Source: Clostridiales bacterium | Lineage (GTDB): Bacteria; Bacillota; Clostridia; Oscillospirales; Oscillospiraceae | DNA length: 64,000 bases | Assembly: GCA_019415645.1 (NCBI GenBank) | Contig: DXYV01000005.1 | Span: 1 to 64,000 of the forward strand | Reading direction: 5' to 3' | Part shown: positions 18,096 to 26,951 of the stretch, one piece after another | How the letters are laid out: every line of letters starts with the position of its first letter | Position numbering within the stretch: position 1 is the stretch's first letter | Made by a program: the position numbers and the translations under genes | Notes under the pieces: model-generated | Told to the model about the DNA's origin: nothing | The model's input: the letters and a program-made list of their open reading frames with translations, nothing else | Databases searched by the model: none

Positions 18096-19211
18096 TCAGA
18101 CGACGGCGTTCTTTTCCACCGCGATGGGGTAATTGACGTGGCCCATGAGCATCCGCCCCGGCTCGATGGTGACGTTCTTGTCCGTAATGGCGTACTTGAG
18201 GATCACGTCCTCTTTGACCACCGTGGACTGCATGAGGATGCAGTTGGACACCCGGGCGCCCTTCTTGACGTGGACGCCGCGGAAGAGGATGGAGTTCTCC
18301 ACCTCGCCCTCGATAAAACAGCCGTCGGCGACCAGGGAGTTGGTGGATTTGGCGTTCTCGCCGTAATAGGTGGAGGGATTGGACTGGTCCTTGGTCCGGA
18401 TGGGACGGCGGGGATCGAACAGATCGGCCCGGATGGCCGGGTTCAGCAGCTCCATGCTGCGCTCGTAATAGCCCGCCACCGACTGGAACCGGGCCACAAA
18501 GCCGTCGAACACATAGGGGACGATCTTCAGCGTGGGGCACATGGCCTGGAGCACGCCCTCACCGAAGCCCAGAATGTTGTGAGCCGTGCAGTGGTCCACC
18601 AGGCTCATGAGCAGCGACTTGGACAGGATGAACACGTCCAGGCTCTCGCAGCCCAGGGCGGTCTGGGGACGGACCGACACGTCAGAGACCAGACCATTGG
18701 CCCCCACGGAGAAGTAGATGCAGCCTCTGGGGTCGCCCTTGGGCTTGTAGGTACATACGGCGGTGATGTCGGCGCCGCTCTTCAGATGGGCTTCAAATAC
18801 ATCGTCCAGAGGCAGGTTGATGGCCATATCGCCGCCCGCCAGCACCACATAATCCTGGCGAATCTTCTGTAGATAGGAGTAGACCCCGGCCAGCGCGTCC
18901 ATGCGGCCGCCGTAGGTGACCTGATTTTTCCGGTCCGCGTAGCCGAAGGGGGGCAGGATGCGAAGGCCGCCGTGCTTGCGGGACAGGTCCCAGTCCTTGC
19001 CGGAGCCGATGTGGTCCAGCATGGACTGATAGCTGGCGTGGACGATCAGACCCACGTCAGTCACGCCGGCGTTGACCATATTGGAGAGCATGAAGTCAAT
19101 GGCGCGGTAACGGCCGCCGTAGGGGATGGAGGAGGTGTTGCGGTGCTGGGTCAGCTCCCGCAGGCGCGGGTCGGATTCGTAGGCGAAAATAATGCCGTGC
19201 AGATCATTCAT
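18096..19211 (-). CDS. glgD: GlgD, regulatory-type ADP-glucose pyrophosphorylase subunit
   Basis: This 371-residue GlgC paralogue, found mainly in Firmicutes, partners GlgC in a hetero-oligomeric ADP-glucose pyrophosphorylase. It keeps the nucleotidyltransferase fold (RNTSSIPYGGRYRAIDF, LAGGDMAINLPL) and a left-handed beta-helix tail (VADGCFIEGEVENSILFRGV). It lacks the GGQGSRL phosphate loop of GlgC, as expected for the non-catalytic subunit. Its start is one base after the glgC stop, so translation is tightly linked, and glgA follows after about 100 bp. Confidence 0.95.
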   Translation of the reverse strand: MNDLHGIIFAYESDPRLRELTQHRNTSSIPYGGRYRAIDFMLSNMVNAGVTDVGLIVHASYQSMLDHIGSGKDWDLSRKHGGLRILPPFGYADRKNQVTYGGRMDALAGVYSYLQKIRQDYVVLAGGDMAINLPLDDVFEAHLKSGADITAVCTYKPKGDPRGCIYFSVGANGLVSDVSVRPQTALGCESLDVFILSKSLLMSLVDHCTAHNILGFGEGVLQAMCPTLKIVPYVFDGFVARFQSVAGYYERSMELLNPAIRADLFDPRRPIRTKDQSNPSTYYGENAKSTNSLVADGCFIEGEVENSILFRGVHVKKGARVSNCILMQSTVVKEDVILKYAITDKNVTIEPGRMLMGHVNYPIAVEKNAVV

Positions 19212-19212
19212 C

Positions 19213-20427
19213 TTACATCCCCTCCTTAACAGCCTTGACGTTGCGGGTGACCATGGCGTGGGCAGGGACCGTGGCCCGATCGCCCACCTTGATTTCGCTG
19301 GCGACCACCGTGATGCCCCAGTCGTCCACGCCGTCCTCCGGCCGCGCGCCGACCGTAGCGCCGGCGCCGATCACAGCGTTCTCCGCCACGATGGCATAGT
19401 CCACTGTGGCGCCGGCCTTGACCACCGTGCCCGGCATCAGGATGGAGTAGCGCACCGTGGCGCCCTCCTCCACCGTGACCGAGCGGAAAAGCACAGAGTT
19501 TTCCACCGTGCCCTGAATCACGCAGCCGCCGGTGGCCAGGGAGTGGGAGACCACCGCATGTTCGCCGGTAAAGTGGGGCGGACGGGTTGGGGAGCGGGCG
19601 TAGATGGGCCACTCGGCGTCATACAGCTGCACGCCGCCCTCGTCGGAGATCAGGTCCATATTGGCGTCCCACAAAGACTCGATGGTGCCCACGTCCCGCC
19701 AGTAGCCGGAGAAGCGGTAGGCGGCCATGATCTCGCCGGCGCCCAGCATAGCGGGGATGACGTTCTTGCCGAAGTCGTTGGAGCTCTTGGGGTCGGCCTC
19801 GTCGGCGATGAGGTATTCCCGCAGCTTGGCCCAGGTGAAGATGTAGATGCCCATGGAAGCCAGGGTGCTCTTGGGCTTTTTGGGCTTTTCTTCAAATTCG
19901 TAGATGATGTCGTTCTCATCCACATTCATGATTCCAAAGCGGGAGGCCTCGTCCAGACTGACCTCCAGCACGGCGATGGTGCAGGCTGCGCCCGTCTCCT
20001 TGTGGCGCTTGAGCATATCACTGTAATCCATCTTGTAGACATGGTCGCCGGAGAGAATGACCACATAATCGGGGTCATACAACTCGATAAAGCCCATGTT
20101 CTGATAGATGGCGTTGGCGGTTCCCTTGTACCAGGTGCCCGCGTCGCCCTCTTTCACATAGGGGGGCAGGATGTGCAGGCCCCCATCGGAGCGGTCCAGG
20201 TCCCACGGCTGGCCGTTGCCCAGGTAGGCATTGAGCTCCAGCGGCTGATACTGGGTCAGTACGCCCACGGTATCAATGCCCGAGTTGACGCAGTTGGACA
20301 GAGGAAAGTCGATGATTCGATACTTTCCGCCGAAGGGAACGGCCGGCTTGGCCACATGGCTGGTCAGCGCCTTGAGGCGGCTGCCCTGGCCGCCCGCCAG
20401 AAGCATGGCGACACATTCTTTTTTCAT
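19213..20427 (-). CDS. glgC: glucose-1-phosphate adenylyltransferase, catalytic subunit
   Basis: This 404-residue enzyme makes ADP-glucose from ATP and glucose 1-phosphate, the committed step of glycogen synthesis. The N-terminus MKKECVAMLLAGGQGSRLKA holds the catalytic loop. KPAVPFGGKYRIIDFPLSNC and the beta-helix (TGGCVIQGTVENSVLFRSV) complete the pattern. Length is normal. It lies 43 bp after glgB and one base before glgD, on the minus strand. Confidence 0.97.
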   Translation of the reverse strand: MKKECVAMLLAGGQGSRLKALTSHVAKPAVPFGGKYRIIDFPLSNCVNSGIDTVGVLTQYQPLELNAYLGNGQPWDLDRSDGGLHILPPYVKEGDAGTWYKGTANAIYQNMGFIELYDPDYVVILSGDHVYKMDYSDMLKRHKETGAACTIAVLEVSLDEASRFGIMNVDENDIIYEFEEKPKKPKSTLASMGIYIFTWAKLREYLIADEADPKSSNDFGKNVIPAMLGAGEIMAAYRFSGYWRDVGTIESLWDANMDLISDEGGVQLYDAEWPIYARSPTRPPHFTGEHAVVSHSLATGGCVIQGTVENSVLFRSVTVEEGATVRYSILMPGTVVKAGATVDYAIVAENAVIGAGATVGARPEDGVDDWGITVVASEIKVGDRATVPAHAMVTRNVKAVKEGM

Positions 20428-20470
20428 GGTACTCTCACCTCTTGGTAGATCTTACAAAGGCCCGAAGGGT

Positions 20471-22537
20471 TCAGGCCTTGGTTCCCGATTTGGCTGAGGA
20501 GCCCGGCTTGGCGGCCCGCTTGCCGGCCGCGGCCTTTGGCTTGGATTTGGCCGCAGTCTTACGCTTGGCCTTGGTAGCCGGCGCGGATTTGGCTGCGGAA
20601 TCGGCCCGCTTCCCGCGGCGGGGCGGGAATTTGCGGGTACATTTGTAGATGGCGGCGCTCATGGGGGGCAGGGAGAGGGTGATGGACTGCTCCCGGCCCT
20701 GGCTTGCGTGGTACTGGCTCTTTACCGGCTCCCGGTCGCCCCGACCCTGTCCGCCGAAGGCGGGGTCGTCGGTGCTGAACAGACAGGTGTAGGCCCCCGG
20801 AACGGGGACGCCCACCGTATAGCCTGTCCGGTCCACAGGGGAGAAATTGCACACCGTGATCAGCGTATTGCCCTTGCGGTCCTTCCGCAGGAAGGCGATG
20901 GTGTTGGCCTGGTGGTCGTCGGCTTCGATCCACTCGAAGCCCTCCCAATCGAAATCCATGTCCCAGAGCTCCGGGTGCTCCAGATAGAAGGCGTTGACGG
21001 CGCGGAAGAAGGCCTGGAGCTGGCGGTGGCGCTGGCCGTCCTCGTTGTCCATCTCCAGCAGATGCCAGTCCAGCGACTGCTCGTAGTGCCACTCGTTCCA
21101 CTGGCCGAATTCGCTGCCCATCATCAGCAGCTTTTTGCCCGGATGGGTGAGCATATAGGTGTAGAACGCGCGCACGCCGGCGTATTTCTCCTCGTCCGTG
21201 CCCGGCATCTTATTGAGCAGCGAGCCCTTCATGTGCACTACCTCGTCGTGAGACAGGGGAAGCACGAAGTTCTCGGAAAAAGCGTACATGAGTGAGAAGG
21301 TGATGTCCTTGTGGTTGAACTGGCGGAAATAGGGGTCCAGCTTGATGTAATGGAGGATGTCATTCATCCAGCCCATGTTCCACTTGAGGTTAAAGCCCAG
21401 ACCGCCCTCCAGGCCGCCCTTGCCCACCGGGTGGGAGACCCGGGGCCAGGCGGTGGATTCTTCAGCGATCATCAGCACGTCGGGATGCGCGGTGAAGATT
21501 TGGGTGTTGAGCTGCTGGAGGAAGTCCACCGCCTCCAGATTCTCATGTCCGCCGAACACGTTAGGCACCCACTGCCCGTCCTGCCGGCCGTAGTCCAGAT
21601 AGAGCATGGAGGCCACCGCGTCCACCCGCAGGCCATCGATGTGATACTCCTCCAGCCAGAACATGGCCGAGGAGATCAGGAAGGAGCGCACCTCGCTGCG
21701 GCCGTAGTCGAATACCCGGGTGCCCCAGTCAGCGTGCTCGCCCTTACGGGGGTCGGCATACTCGTAGGTGGGCGTGCCGTCGAACTCGTACAGGCCGAAG
21801 GCGTCCTTGGGGAAGTGGGCGGGCACCCAGTCCAAAATGACACCGATTCCCGCCTGATGGAGCTGGTCGATGAGGTACATCAGGTCGTGGGGCGTGCCAA
21901 AGCGGGAGGTGGCGGCGAAATAGCCGGTGCACTGATACCCCCAGGACATATCCAGGGGGTGTTCGGTGACAGGCATGAGCTCCACATGGGTGAAGCCCAT
22001 CTCTTTTACGTAGGGGACCAGATAGCGGGCGATGTCCCGGTAGGAGAGAAACTCCCCTTCTCCCGTCCGCCGCCAGGAGCCCAGATGGACCTCATAAATA
22101 TTCAGCGGACTGTGATAGACCGGGTGCTTCCGCCGCCAGTTCAGCCAGTTCTGGTCGCCCCATTCGTAGCCGGACAGGTCGTAAACCTTGGAGGCATTGC
22201 CCGGCCGGGTCTCGGCATGAAAGGCGTAGGGGTCGGCCTTGGCCAGGGTGCGGCCGTCAGCGGTGCGGACGGCATATTTATAGGTGGCATAACGTTCCAG
22301 GCCGGATATCCGGCCTTCCCAAATTCCGTTTCCCAGGTCCGTCATAGGATCGGCGGATTCATCCCAGCCGTTGAAGTCGCCGATCAGGGAAACTTCAACG
22401 GCGTGAGGGGCCCAGACGTGAAACACGTGGCCGCCGTCCTCGGCATGACAGCCCAGAAGATTCCAGGCACGGACTTCCCGACCCTCATGAAAGGGAAGAA
22501 ACGGGTCGGAACGGGACGGATTTTTACGACTGTTCAT
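20471..22537 (-). CDS. glgB: 1,4-alpha-glucan branching enzyme with a basic C-terminal tail
   Basis: This 688-residue GH13 enzyme forms alpha-1,6 branches. An N-terminal CBM48 (VFHVWAPHAVEVSLIGDFNG) precedes the barrel, with GLRVDAVASMLYLDYGR (nucleophile region) and LMIAEESTAWPRVS (acid/base region). The catalytic part ends near residue 634. The last 54 residues or so are a Lys/Ala/Ser-rich, histone-H1-like tail, like the one on GlgA but without the VKEPAxSP repeats. It is the first gene of the glycogen operon, behind the promoter at 22639-22667. Confidence 0.96.
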   Translation of the reverse strand: MNSRKNPSRSDPFLPFHEGREVRAWNLLGCHAEDGGHVFHVWAPHAVEVSLIGDFNGWDESADPMTDLGNGIWEGRISGLERYATYKYAVRTADGRTLAKADPYAFHAETRPGNASKVYDLSGYEWGDQNWLNWRRKHPVYHSPLNIYEVHLGSWRRTGEGEFLSYRDIARYLVPYVKEMGFTHVELMPVTEHPLDMSWGYQCTGYFAATSRFGTPHDLMYLIDQLHQAGIGVILDWVPAHFPKDAFGLYEFDGTPTYEYADPRKGEHADWGTRVFDYGRSEVRSFLISSAMFWLEEYHIDGLRVDAVASMLYLDYGRQDGQWVPNVFGGHENLEAVDFLQQLNTQIFTAHPDVLMIAEESTAWPRVSHPVGKGGLEGGLGFNLKWNMGWMNDILHYIKLDPYFRQFNHKDITFSLMYAFSENFVLPLSHDEVVHMKGSLLNKMPGTDEEKYAGVRAFYTYMLTHPGKKLLMMGSEFGQWNEWHYEQSLDWHLLEMDNEDGQRHRQLQAFFRAVNAFYLEHPELWDMDFDWEGFEWIEADDHQANTIAFLRKDRKGNTLITVCNFSPVDRTGYTVGVPVPGAYTCLFSTDDPAFGGQGRGDREPVKSQYHASQGREQSITLSLPPMSAAIYKCTRKFPPRRGKRADSAAKSAPATKAKRKTAAKSKPKAAAGKRAAKPGSSAKSGTKA

Positions 22538-22638
22538 GGGCGGGTCCTCCTAAATGTGTCAAATACAGGGGTATTTTCGGTAAGCATGTCGTAAAAACGA
22601 CGGAAACAAAGCAAAATAATGAAAATTATATTGTATAA

Positions 22639-22667
22639 ATTATACAACAATGAAGCGGGACAGTCAA
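22639..22667 (-). promoter_or_regulatory. sigma-A promoter of the glycogen operon
   Basis: On the minus strand TTGACT (22662-22667) and TATAAT (22639-22644) are 17 bp apart. The leader to glgB is about 95 nt and contains a short palindrome (TCGTAAAAACGA). All six genes downstream are co-directional with small gaps. Confidence 0.85.
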
Positions 22668-22691
22668 GACAAGGAATGGAAAAAAACATAC

Positions 22692-22730
22692 AAAAAACGG
22701 CAGGGACAGCGGCGCTGTCCCTACCGTTTT
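22692..22730 (-). terminator. terminator overlapping the end of the XRE regulator gene
   Basis: On the minus strand the hairpin (22714-22726 with 22698-22710, one mismatch, loop of 3) begins inside the last codons and stop of the XRE gene and is followed by six T residues (22692-22697). It separates that gene from the glycogen operon promoter. Confidence 0.85.
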
Positions 22731-23299
22731 GCAAATTCCGAATCCAACCGTTCCAGCGCCTCGCACAGCCGGTCCCGCAGATCGTCCCAGCCCTGCTGTC
22801 CCAGAGCGCTGAGGGCCTCACCCAGAATCACGCACAGCCGCGCGTCCAGGGCGGAAGAATAGTACATACTCTCCTGGTTATAGTACAGAGCGGCCTCTGC
22901 CAGCTCCCGGGCGGCGGCATAGTCCTTGCGTTCCAGGGCATCGGCGGCCGCCAGCAGGCCCGCGCGGGCGTGAAGCAAATAGCCCTCGTCAGTGGAGCCG
23001 GCTGTTTTGTCGGCCTCCAGCGCGGCCAGACAGTCCAGCCAGCGGCTCTCCCGGTAAGCGGCGCGGGCCTCGTCCAGTCCGTCGGGCACGGAGCCGTCTG
23101 ACAGCCCGGAATCCCCCAGCAGATAGCTGACGGGCAGGTCCAGAGCATGGGCCAGATAGTCCAGGGTGCGCACGGAGGGCGTGGCGGCGTCGTTTTCAAT
23201 TTTGGAGAGCATATTGCGGGTAATGGCGTCGCCCACCAGTTCCTTCTGTGTCATGCCCCGGGCCAGGCGGGCGGATTTGATTTTTTGTCCAAGCGTCAT
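22721..23299 (-). CDS. XRE-family helix-turn-helix regulator
   Basis: This 192-residue protein has an N-terminal lambda-repressor-type HTH (residues 5-60: LGQKIKSARLARGMTQKELV, then ITRNMLSKIENDAATPSVRT) and a C-terminal helical region that may be TPR-like (ALERKDYAAARELAEAALYY). Such proteins are often transcriptional regulators sensing a peptide or small ligand. The target is not evident. It has its own promoter (23358-23386) and a terminator embedded in its stop codon, so it is a single-gene unit between dacF and the glycogen operon. Confidence 0.85.
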   Translation of the reverse strand: MTLGQKIKSARLARGMTQKELVGDAITRNMLSKIENDAATPSVRTLDYLAHALDLPVSYLLGDSGLSDGSVPDGLDEARAAYRESRWLDCLAALEADKTAGSTDEGYLLHARAGLLAAADALERKDYAAARELAEAALYYNQESMYYSSALDARLCVILGEALSALGQQGWDDLRDRLCEALERLDSEFAKR

Positions 23300-23357
23300 G
23301 AAATCACCTTCTGTTAAGCGGCAGAACAGCAGAGGTAACTGCTATTTACCTACCCGC

Positions 23358-23386
23358 AGTATAACATACTCCCGGAAGATTGGCAA
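23358..23386 (-). promoter_or_regulatory. predicted promoter of the XRE regulator gene
   Basis: On the minus strand TTGCCA (23381-23386) and TATACT (23358-23363) are 17 bp apart. The -35 box lies next to the terminator of the upstream carboxypeptidase gene. Confidence 0.75.
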
Positions 23387-23388
23387 GC

Positions 23389-23415
23389 AAAAAGCCGGTC
23401 CCGGGACCGGCTTTT
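23389..23415 (-). terminator. terminator after the D,D-carboxypeptidase gene
   Basis: AGCCGGTCCC and GGGACCGGCT (23393-23412) form a GC-rich self-complementary hairpin. On the minus strand it is followed by a T-run (23389-23393), 17 bases past the stop. Confidence 0.85.
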
Positions 23416-23432
23416 CGCAGGGGGACGGGGGT

Positions 23433-24566
23433 TCAGCCCGCCAGGAACAGACTGCGGAGCATCCGCTGGAAGATACCGCCCACGCTCAGCCGTTCCACGG
23501 CCTGGGCAGCCACGATGGGGATCGTGGCCACGACTTCGCCGTCGGCGGTCACCGTCATGGTGCCCAGGGTCTGGCCCTCCTCCACCGGGGCCTCCACGCT
23601 CTCGCACAGGGAGATGGACTGGGTAACATTGGCGGCCTGGGCCTTTTCCAGCAGGACGGTGGGCGTCTGGGCCAGCACGGGCTGCACGGTGCCGCTCTCA
23701 CCCAGAAGGACCTCTACCGGGGGCAGGGCCTGGTCCGGATAGACCGTCAGCAGCGTGTAGTTGGCGAAGCCAAAGTTGAGCAGCGCTTTGGCACTTTCAA
23801 AGCGGTCGTCGGAGGTGGGAGCGTGCATGACCACGGCGATGAGTTCCATGCCGTCCCGCTCCGCCGTGGCGGACAGACAGTACAGGGCGGAATCGGTGGA
23901 ACCGGTTTTCAGGCCCGTGGCGCCGTCATAAAATCGGATAAGCTTATTGGTGTTGGACAGCTGAAAGGCCCCGTCCCGCAGGGTGTCCATCCAGATGGTG
24001 GAGTAATCGCGGATGTCCGGGTGGTTGAGGACCAGCTCCCGGCTCATCAGGGCGATGTCATAGGCCGTGGTGACGTGGCCCTCCGCGGGCAGACCGGTGC
24101 AGTTGACGAAGTGGGTGTCCGTCATGCCCAGCTCCTGGGCCCGCTGGTTCATTCGCTCCACAAAGGCAGATTCGCTGCCCGCAATGAGCTCGGCCAGGGC
24201 CACCGCGCCGTCGTTGGCGGAGACCACGGTGACTGCCTTGAGCAGGTCCTGGACCGACATCTGCTCGTTTTCCTTCAGCCAGATCTGAGAGCCGCCCATG
24301 GATACGGCCTGGGCGGAGATGGTGACCATCTGATCCAGCGTGATGGCGCCGGCATCCAGGGCCTCGAAGGTAAGCAGCAGCGTCATGACCTTGGTGACGG
24401 AGGCCGGCTCGTACTGGGTGTGGGAATCCAGCTCATAGAGCACGGTGCCCGTGGATTTTTCCATGAGAATGGCGGAGGGGGCGGAGACTTCGGGCGACCC
24501 GGTGACCGCCAGTGCGGGAGTGATAAGCAGGCAGGCGGTCAGGACCGCCGCAAGGTAGTGTTTCAT
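23433..24566 (-). CDS. D-alanyl-D-alanine carboxypeptidase (DacF/PBP5-like)
   Basis: This 377-residue exported penicillin-binding protein trims the terminal D-Ala from peptidoglycan stem peptides. The three active-site motifs are SVTK (S56-K59), SAN (116-118) and KTG (220-222), at normal spacing. A signal peptide (MKHYLAAVLTACLLITPALA) starts at the ATG at 24564-24566, behind GAGGAAGG. Extending the frame ten codons upstream would spoil the signal peptide. A C-terminal PBP5-like beta domain and an amphipathic end (GGIFQRMLRSLFLAG) suggest membrane attachment. In sporulating Firmicutes several such enzymes exist (DacA, DacB, DacF), and I cannot decide which role this one has. Confidence 0.92.
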   Translation of the reverse strand: MKHYLAAVLTACLLITPALAVTGSPEVSAPSAILMEKSTGTVLYELDSHTQYEPASVTKVMTLLLTFEALDAGAITLDQMVTISAQAVSMGGSQIWLKENEQMSVQDLLKAVTVVSANDGAVALAELIAGSESAFVERMNQRAQELGMTDTHFVNCTGLPAEGHVTTAYDIALMSRELVLNHPDIRDYSTIWMDTLRDGAFQLSNTNKLIRFYDGATGLKTGSTDSALYCLSATAERDGMELIAVVMHAPTSDDRFESAKALLNFGFANYTLLTVYPDQALPPVEVLLGESGTVQPVLAQTPTVLLEKAQAANVTQSISLCESVEAPVEEGQTLGTMTVTADGEVVATIPIVAAQAVERLSVGGIFQRMLRSLFLAG

Positions 24567-24654
24567 GGTCAGGTTCCTTCCTCGGTGGTGTTTCAAAATC
24601 GTGGGCGTACTTCTTAAATTTCTGTTAAAAAGGATATGGAGCGCGCTCAGGTTC

Positions 24655-24683
24655 TATACATCCGCCGAAAAATATGTTATGAT
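24655..24683 (+). promoter_or_regulatory. weak candidate promoter for the LTA-synthase-like gene
   Basis: TATACA (24655-24660) and TATGAT (24678-24683) are 17 bp apart. The leader to the chosen start is about 150 nt and G+C-rich, with an inverted repeat around GCCTCCGGCGGCGCC. This is a moderate match only. Confidence 0.35.
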
Positions 24684-24834
24684 TATGCGCGCTGTTACCG
24701 TGGCGGAAAAACGGCGAAACGGCCCGGGATTTGGTCGGTTTTGCCTCCGGCGGCGCCTGCGGCGCGCAGATGGGACGGCGGAGATTCCAGGAAAGGATTG
24801 CGTTTGCGCCCGAGGGGCGGAGAAGGAATGGCTT

Positions 24835-26889
24835 ATGATCACGCGGATGAAACGATTCAACTGGACGGCGGACACGCGCAGGGCTGTCATTCGGCTTCTG
24901 TGGTTCCCGGCCGCGCTGTTTTGGCTGGAGTGTGTGGTCCGGCTGGCCTGTTACGGGAGCCTGGTGGAGAACAACCTGCTCTATCCGGCTCTGTTTGCCC
25001 TGTTCTGGGGCCTGCTGGACGGATTCCTTTGCTGCATCTGGAACCAGAGGGGGAACCGCCGGGCCTCCATGTGGCTTCTGGGCCTGGAGATGGCCTGGTG
25101 CATGGTGCAGACAGTCTATTATGACGTGGCCGCCACCGTGTTCACCCTCTATTCGGTCACCGGCGCGGTGGGCGTGCTCCAGTTCTGGCCCAGCGTAGTG
25201 AAGGGAATCTGGCAGACGCTGCCCTGGCTGATTCTGGAGGCCATTCCCTTTGTGCTCCAGTTCAAATTCGGCCGGCGTTTCGTGCCTGAGCGGCGCTGTT
25301 CCCTGAAGAAGCTGCTGGGGCTGGGCGGCGCGGCGGTGGCCGCCAAGGTGTTGTGCGTGGTGGTGATTCTGCTGAGCCGGGGCGGGGTCATGAGCCCCGC
25401 ATACCTCTATTTTGAGAGCTTTATCCCCACCCTGACGGCGCAGCGATTCGGTATTTTCGCCACCCTGGAGCTGGATGTCGAGCAGCTGCTGTTCGGAATG
25501 GGGGGCGAGGAGCTCCCGATGGAGGAGGATGAATCCCCCAGCCCGCCGCCGGAACCCAGCCCTACCGAAAGCGGGACCCAGCCCACCGATCAGCCCGCCG
25601 GAGAAGCGGGAGAGACGGTCCAGCAGGCGGGGTGGAATGTGATGGAGATCGACTTCCAGACGCTGATCGAGGGCGAGAACGACCCGGTCCTTCGGGATAT
25701 GCACACCTATTTCAGCCAGCGGCCGGCCACGGAGAAAAACGAGTACACCGGCCTGTTCCAGGGGAAAAACCTGATCTGGATCGTGGCCGAGGGCTTTACC
25801 ACCTACGCCATGACGGAAGAGACTACGCCCACCCTGTGGAAGCTGGCCCACAGCGGCTTTGTCTTTGAAAACTATTACAATCCCCTGTGGGGGGTGTCCA
25901 CCTCCGACGGAGAATATACCATTTTGACCTCCCTGATTCCCAAATCCGGCGTGTGGAGCATGTCTGAATCCGCGCAGAACTACCTGCCCTTCACCATGGG
26001 CAATCAGCTGCGCAGCCTGGGTTATGTCACCCGCGCCTTCCATGACCACGACTATACCTACTACAACCGGGACCAGTCCCACCCCAATCTGGGCTACTAC
26101 TTCAAGGGCGTAGGCAACGGGCTGGAGCTGTACTCCGACGCATGGCCGGAATCCGACGTGGAGATGATGGAGTCCACCCTCACTGACGACCGCCTGCAAA
26201 GCCCCTTCCACACCTACTATCTGACGGTCAGCGGACATATGAATTACTCGTTCCAGGAAAATTCCATGTCCGCCAAGCATGAGCATGAGGTGGGACACGA
26301 AGATATGTCCGAGGAGGCCCGGGCCTATCTGGCCTGCCAGATGGAGCTGGACCAGGCGGTGGAGTACCTGCTGGAGCGGCTGGAGGAGACCGGACAGCTG
26401 GAGAATACGGTGATCTGCCTGTCCGGCGACCACTACCCCTACGGTCTGGCGCAGGAGACCATCGACGAGCTGGCCGGACATGAGGTGGAGCAGGACTTCG
26501 AACAGTATCGGAGCACCTGGATTCTCTGGTCCGCGGACCTGGAGGAGCCGGTGACCGTCACCAAGCCCTGTTACAGCCTGGACATCCTGCCGACTCTGTC
26601 CAACCTGTTCGGCCTGGAGTACGATTCCCGCCTGCTGATGGGGCACGACGTATTTTCCGACCAGCCGGGACTGGTGGTGTTTGCCAACCACAGCTATCTG
26701 ACCGAGCTGGGGCGGTATGACGCCTCGGCGGATGTCTTTACGCCCAATGAGGGGGCGGAGATCGGCGACGACTACGCCGCCGACACGTTGACCATGGTCA
26801 ACGATATGTTTACCTACTCGGCCCTGGTCCTGGAGCAGGACTACTACCATACTCTGGGCCTGGAGAAATACCCCAACGATGCCAAGTAG
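24835..26889 (+). CDS. LTA-synthase-like membrane sulfatase/phosphoglycerol transferase
   Basis: This 684-residue protein has about five N-terminal membrane helices (residues 15-210), an acidic Pro/Ser linker (EEDESPSPPPEPSPTES) and an extracytoplasmic alkaline-phosphatase-fold domain. The nucleophile is probably T356 in GVSTSDGEY, with metal ligands in WIVAEGFTT and CLSGDHYPYG. This is the LtaS/OpgB superfamily pattern, so transfer of glycerol phosphate or a related group onto a cell-surface polymer is likely. The open frame begins about 90 codons upstream, but the ATG at 24835 is preceded by GAAGGA and directly precedes the first helices. The MATE gene follows 62 bp later. Confidence 0.85.
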   Translation: MITRMKRFNWTADTRRAVIRLLWFPAALFWLECVVRLACYGSLVENNLLYPALFALFWGLLDGFLCCIWNQRGNRRASMWLLGLEMAWCMVQTVYYDVAATVFTLYSVTGAVGVLQFWPSVVKGIWQTLPWLILEAIPFVLQFKFGRRFVPERRCSLKKLLGLGGAAVAAKVLCVVVILLSRGGVMSPAYLYFESFIPTLTAQRFGIFATLELDVEQLLFGMGGEELPMEEDESPSPPPEPSPTESGTQPTDQPAGEAGETVQQAGWNVMEIDFQTLIEGENDPVLRDMHTYFSQRPATEKNEYTGLFQGKNLIWIVAEGFTTYAMTEETTPTLWKLAHSGFVFENYYNPLWGVSTSDGEYTILTSLIPKSGVWSMSESAQNYLPFTMGNQLRSLGYVTRAFHDHDYTYYNRDQSHPNLGYYFKGVGNGLELYSDAWPESDVEMMESTLTDDRLQSPFHTYYLTVSGHMNYSFQENSMSAKHEHEVGHEDMSEEARAYLACQMELDQAVEYLLERLEETGQLENTVICLSGDHYPYGLAQETIDELAGHEVEQDFEQYRSTWILWSADLEEPVTVTKPCYSLDILPTLSNLFGLEYDSRLLMGHDVFSDQPGLVVFANHSYLTELGRYDASADVFTPNEGAEIGDDYAADTLTMVNDMFTYSALVLEQDYYHTLGLEKYPNDAK

Positions 26890-26903
26890 AGAAGAGAGCG
26901 GAC

Positions 26904-26929
26904 GGCCGCCGCTTTCCCAAGCGGCGGCC
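26904..26929. other. intercistronic hairpin before the MATE gene
   Basis: GGCCGCCGCTT (26904-26914) pairs perfectly with AAGCGGCGGCC (26919-26929) around TCCC. No T-run follows on the plus strand, so it is not a clear terminator. Confidence 0.4.
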
Positions 26930-26951
26930 TGGATTTGGAGGAGCGAAGAGA

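Noticed and set aside
22534..22821. A 95-codon minus-strand frame upstream of glgB
   Set aside because: It spans the XRE terminator and the glycogen promoter and has no ribosome-binding site.
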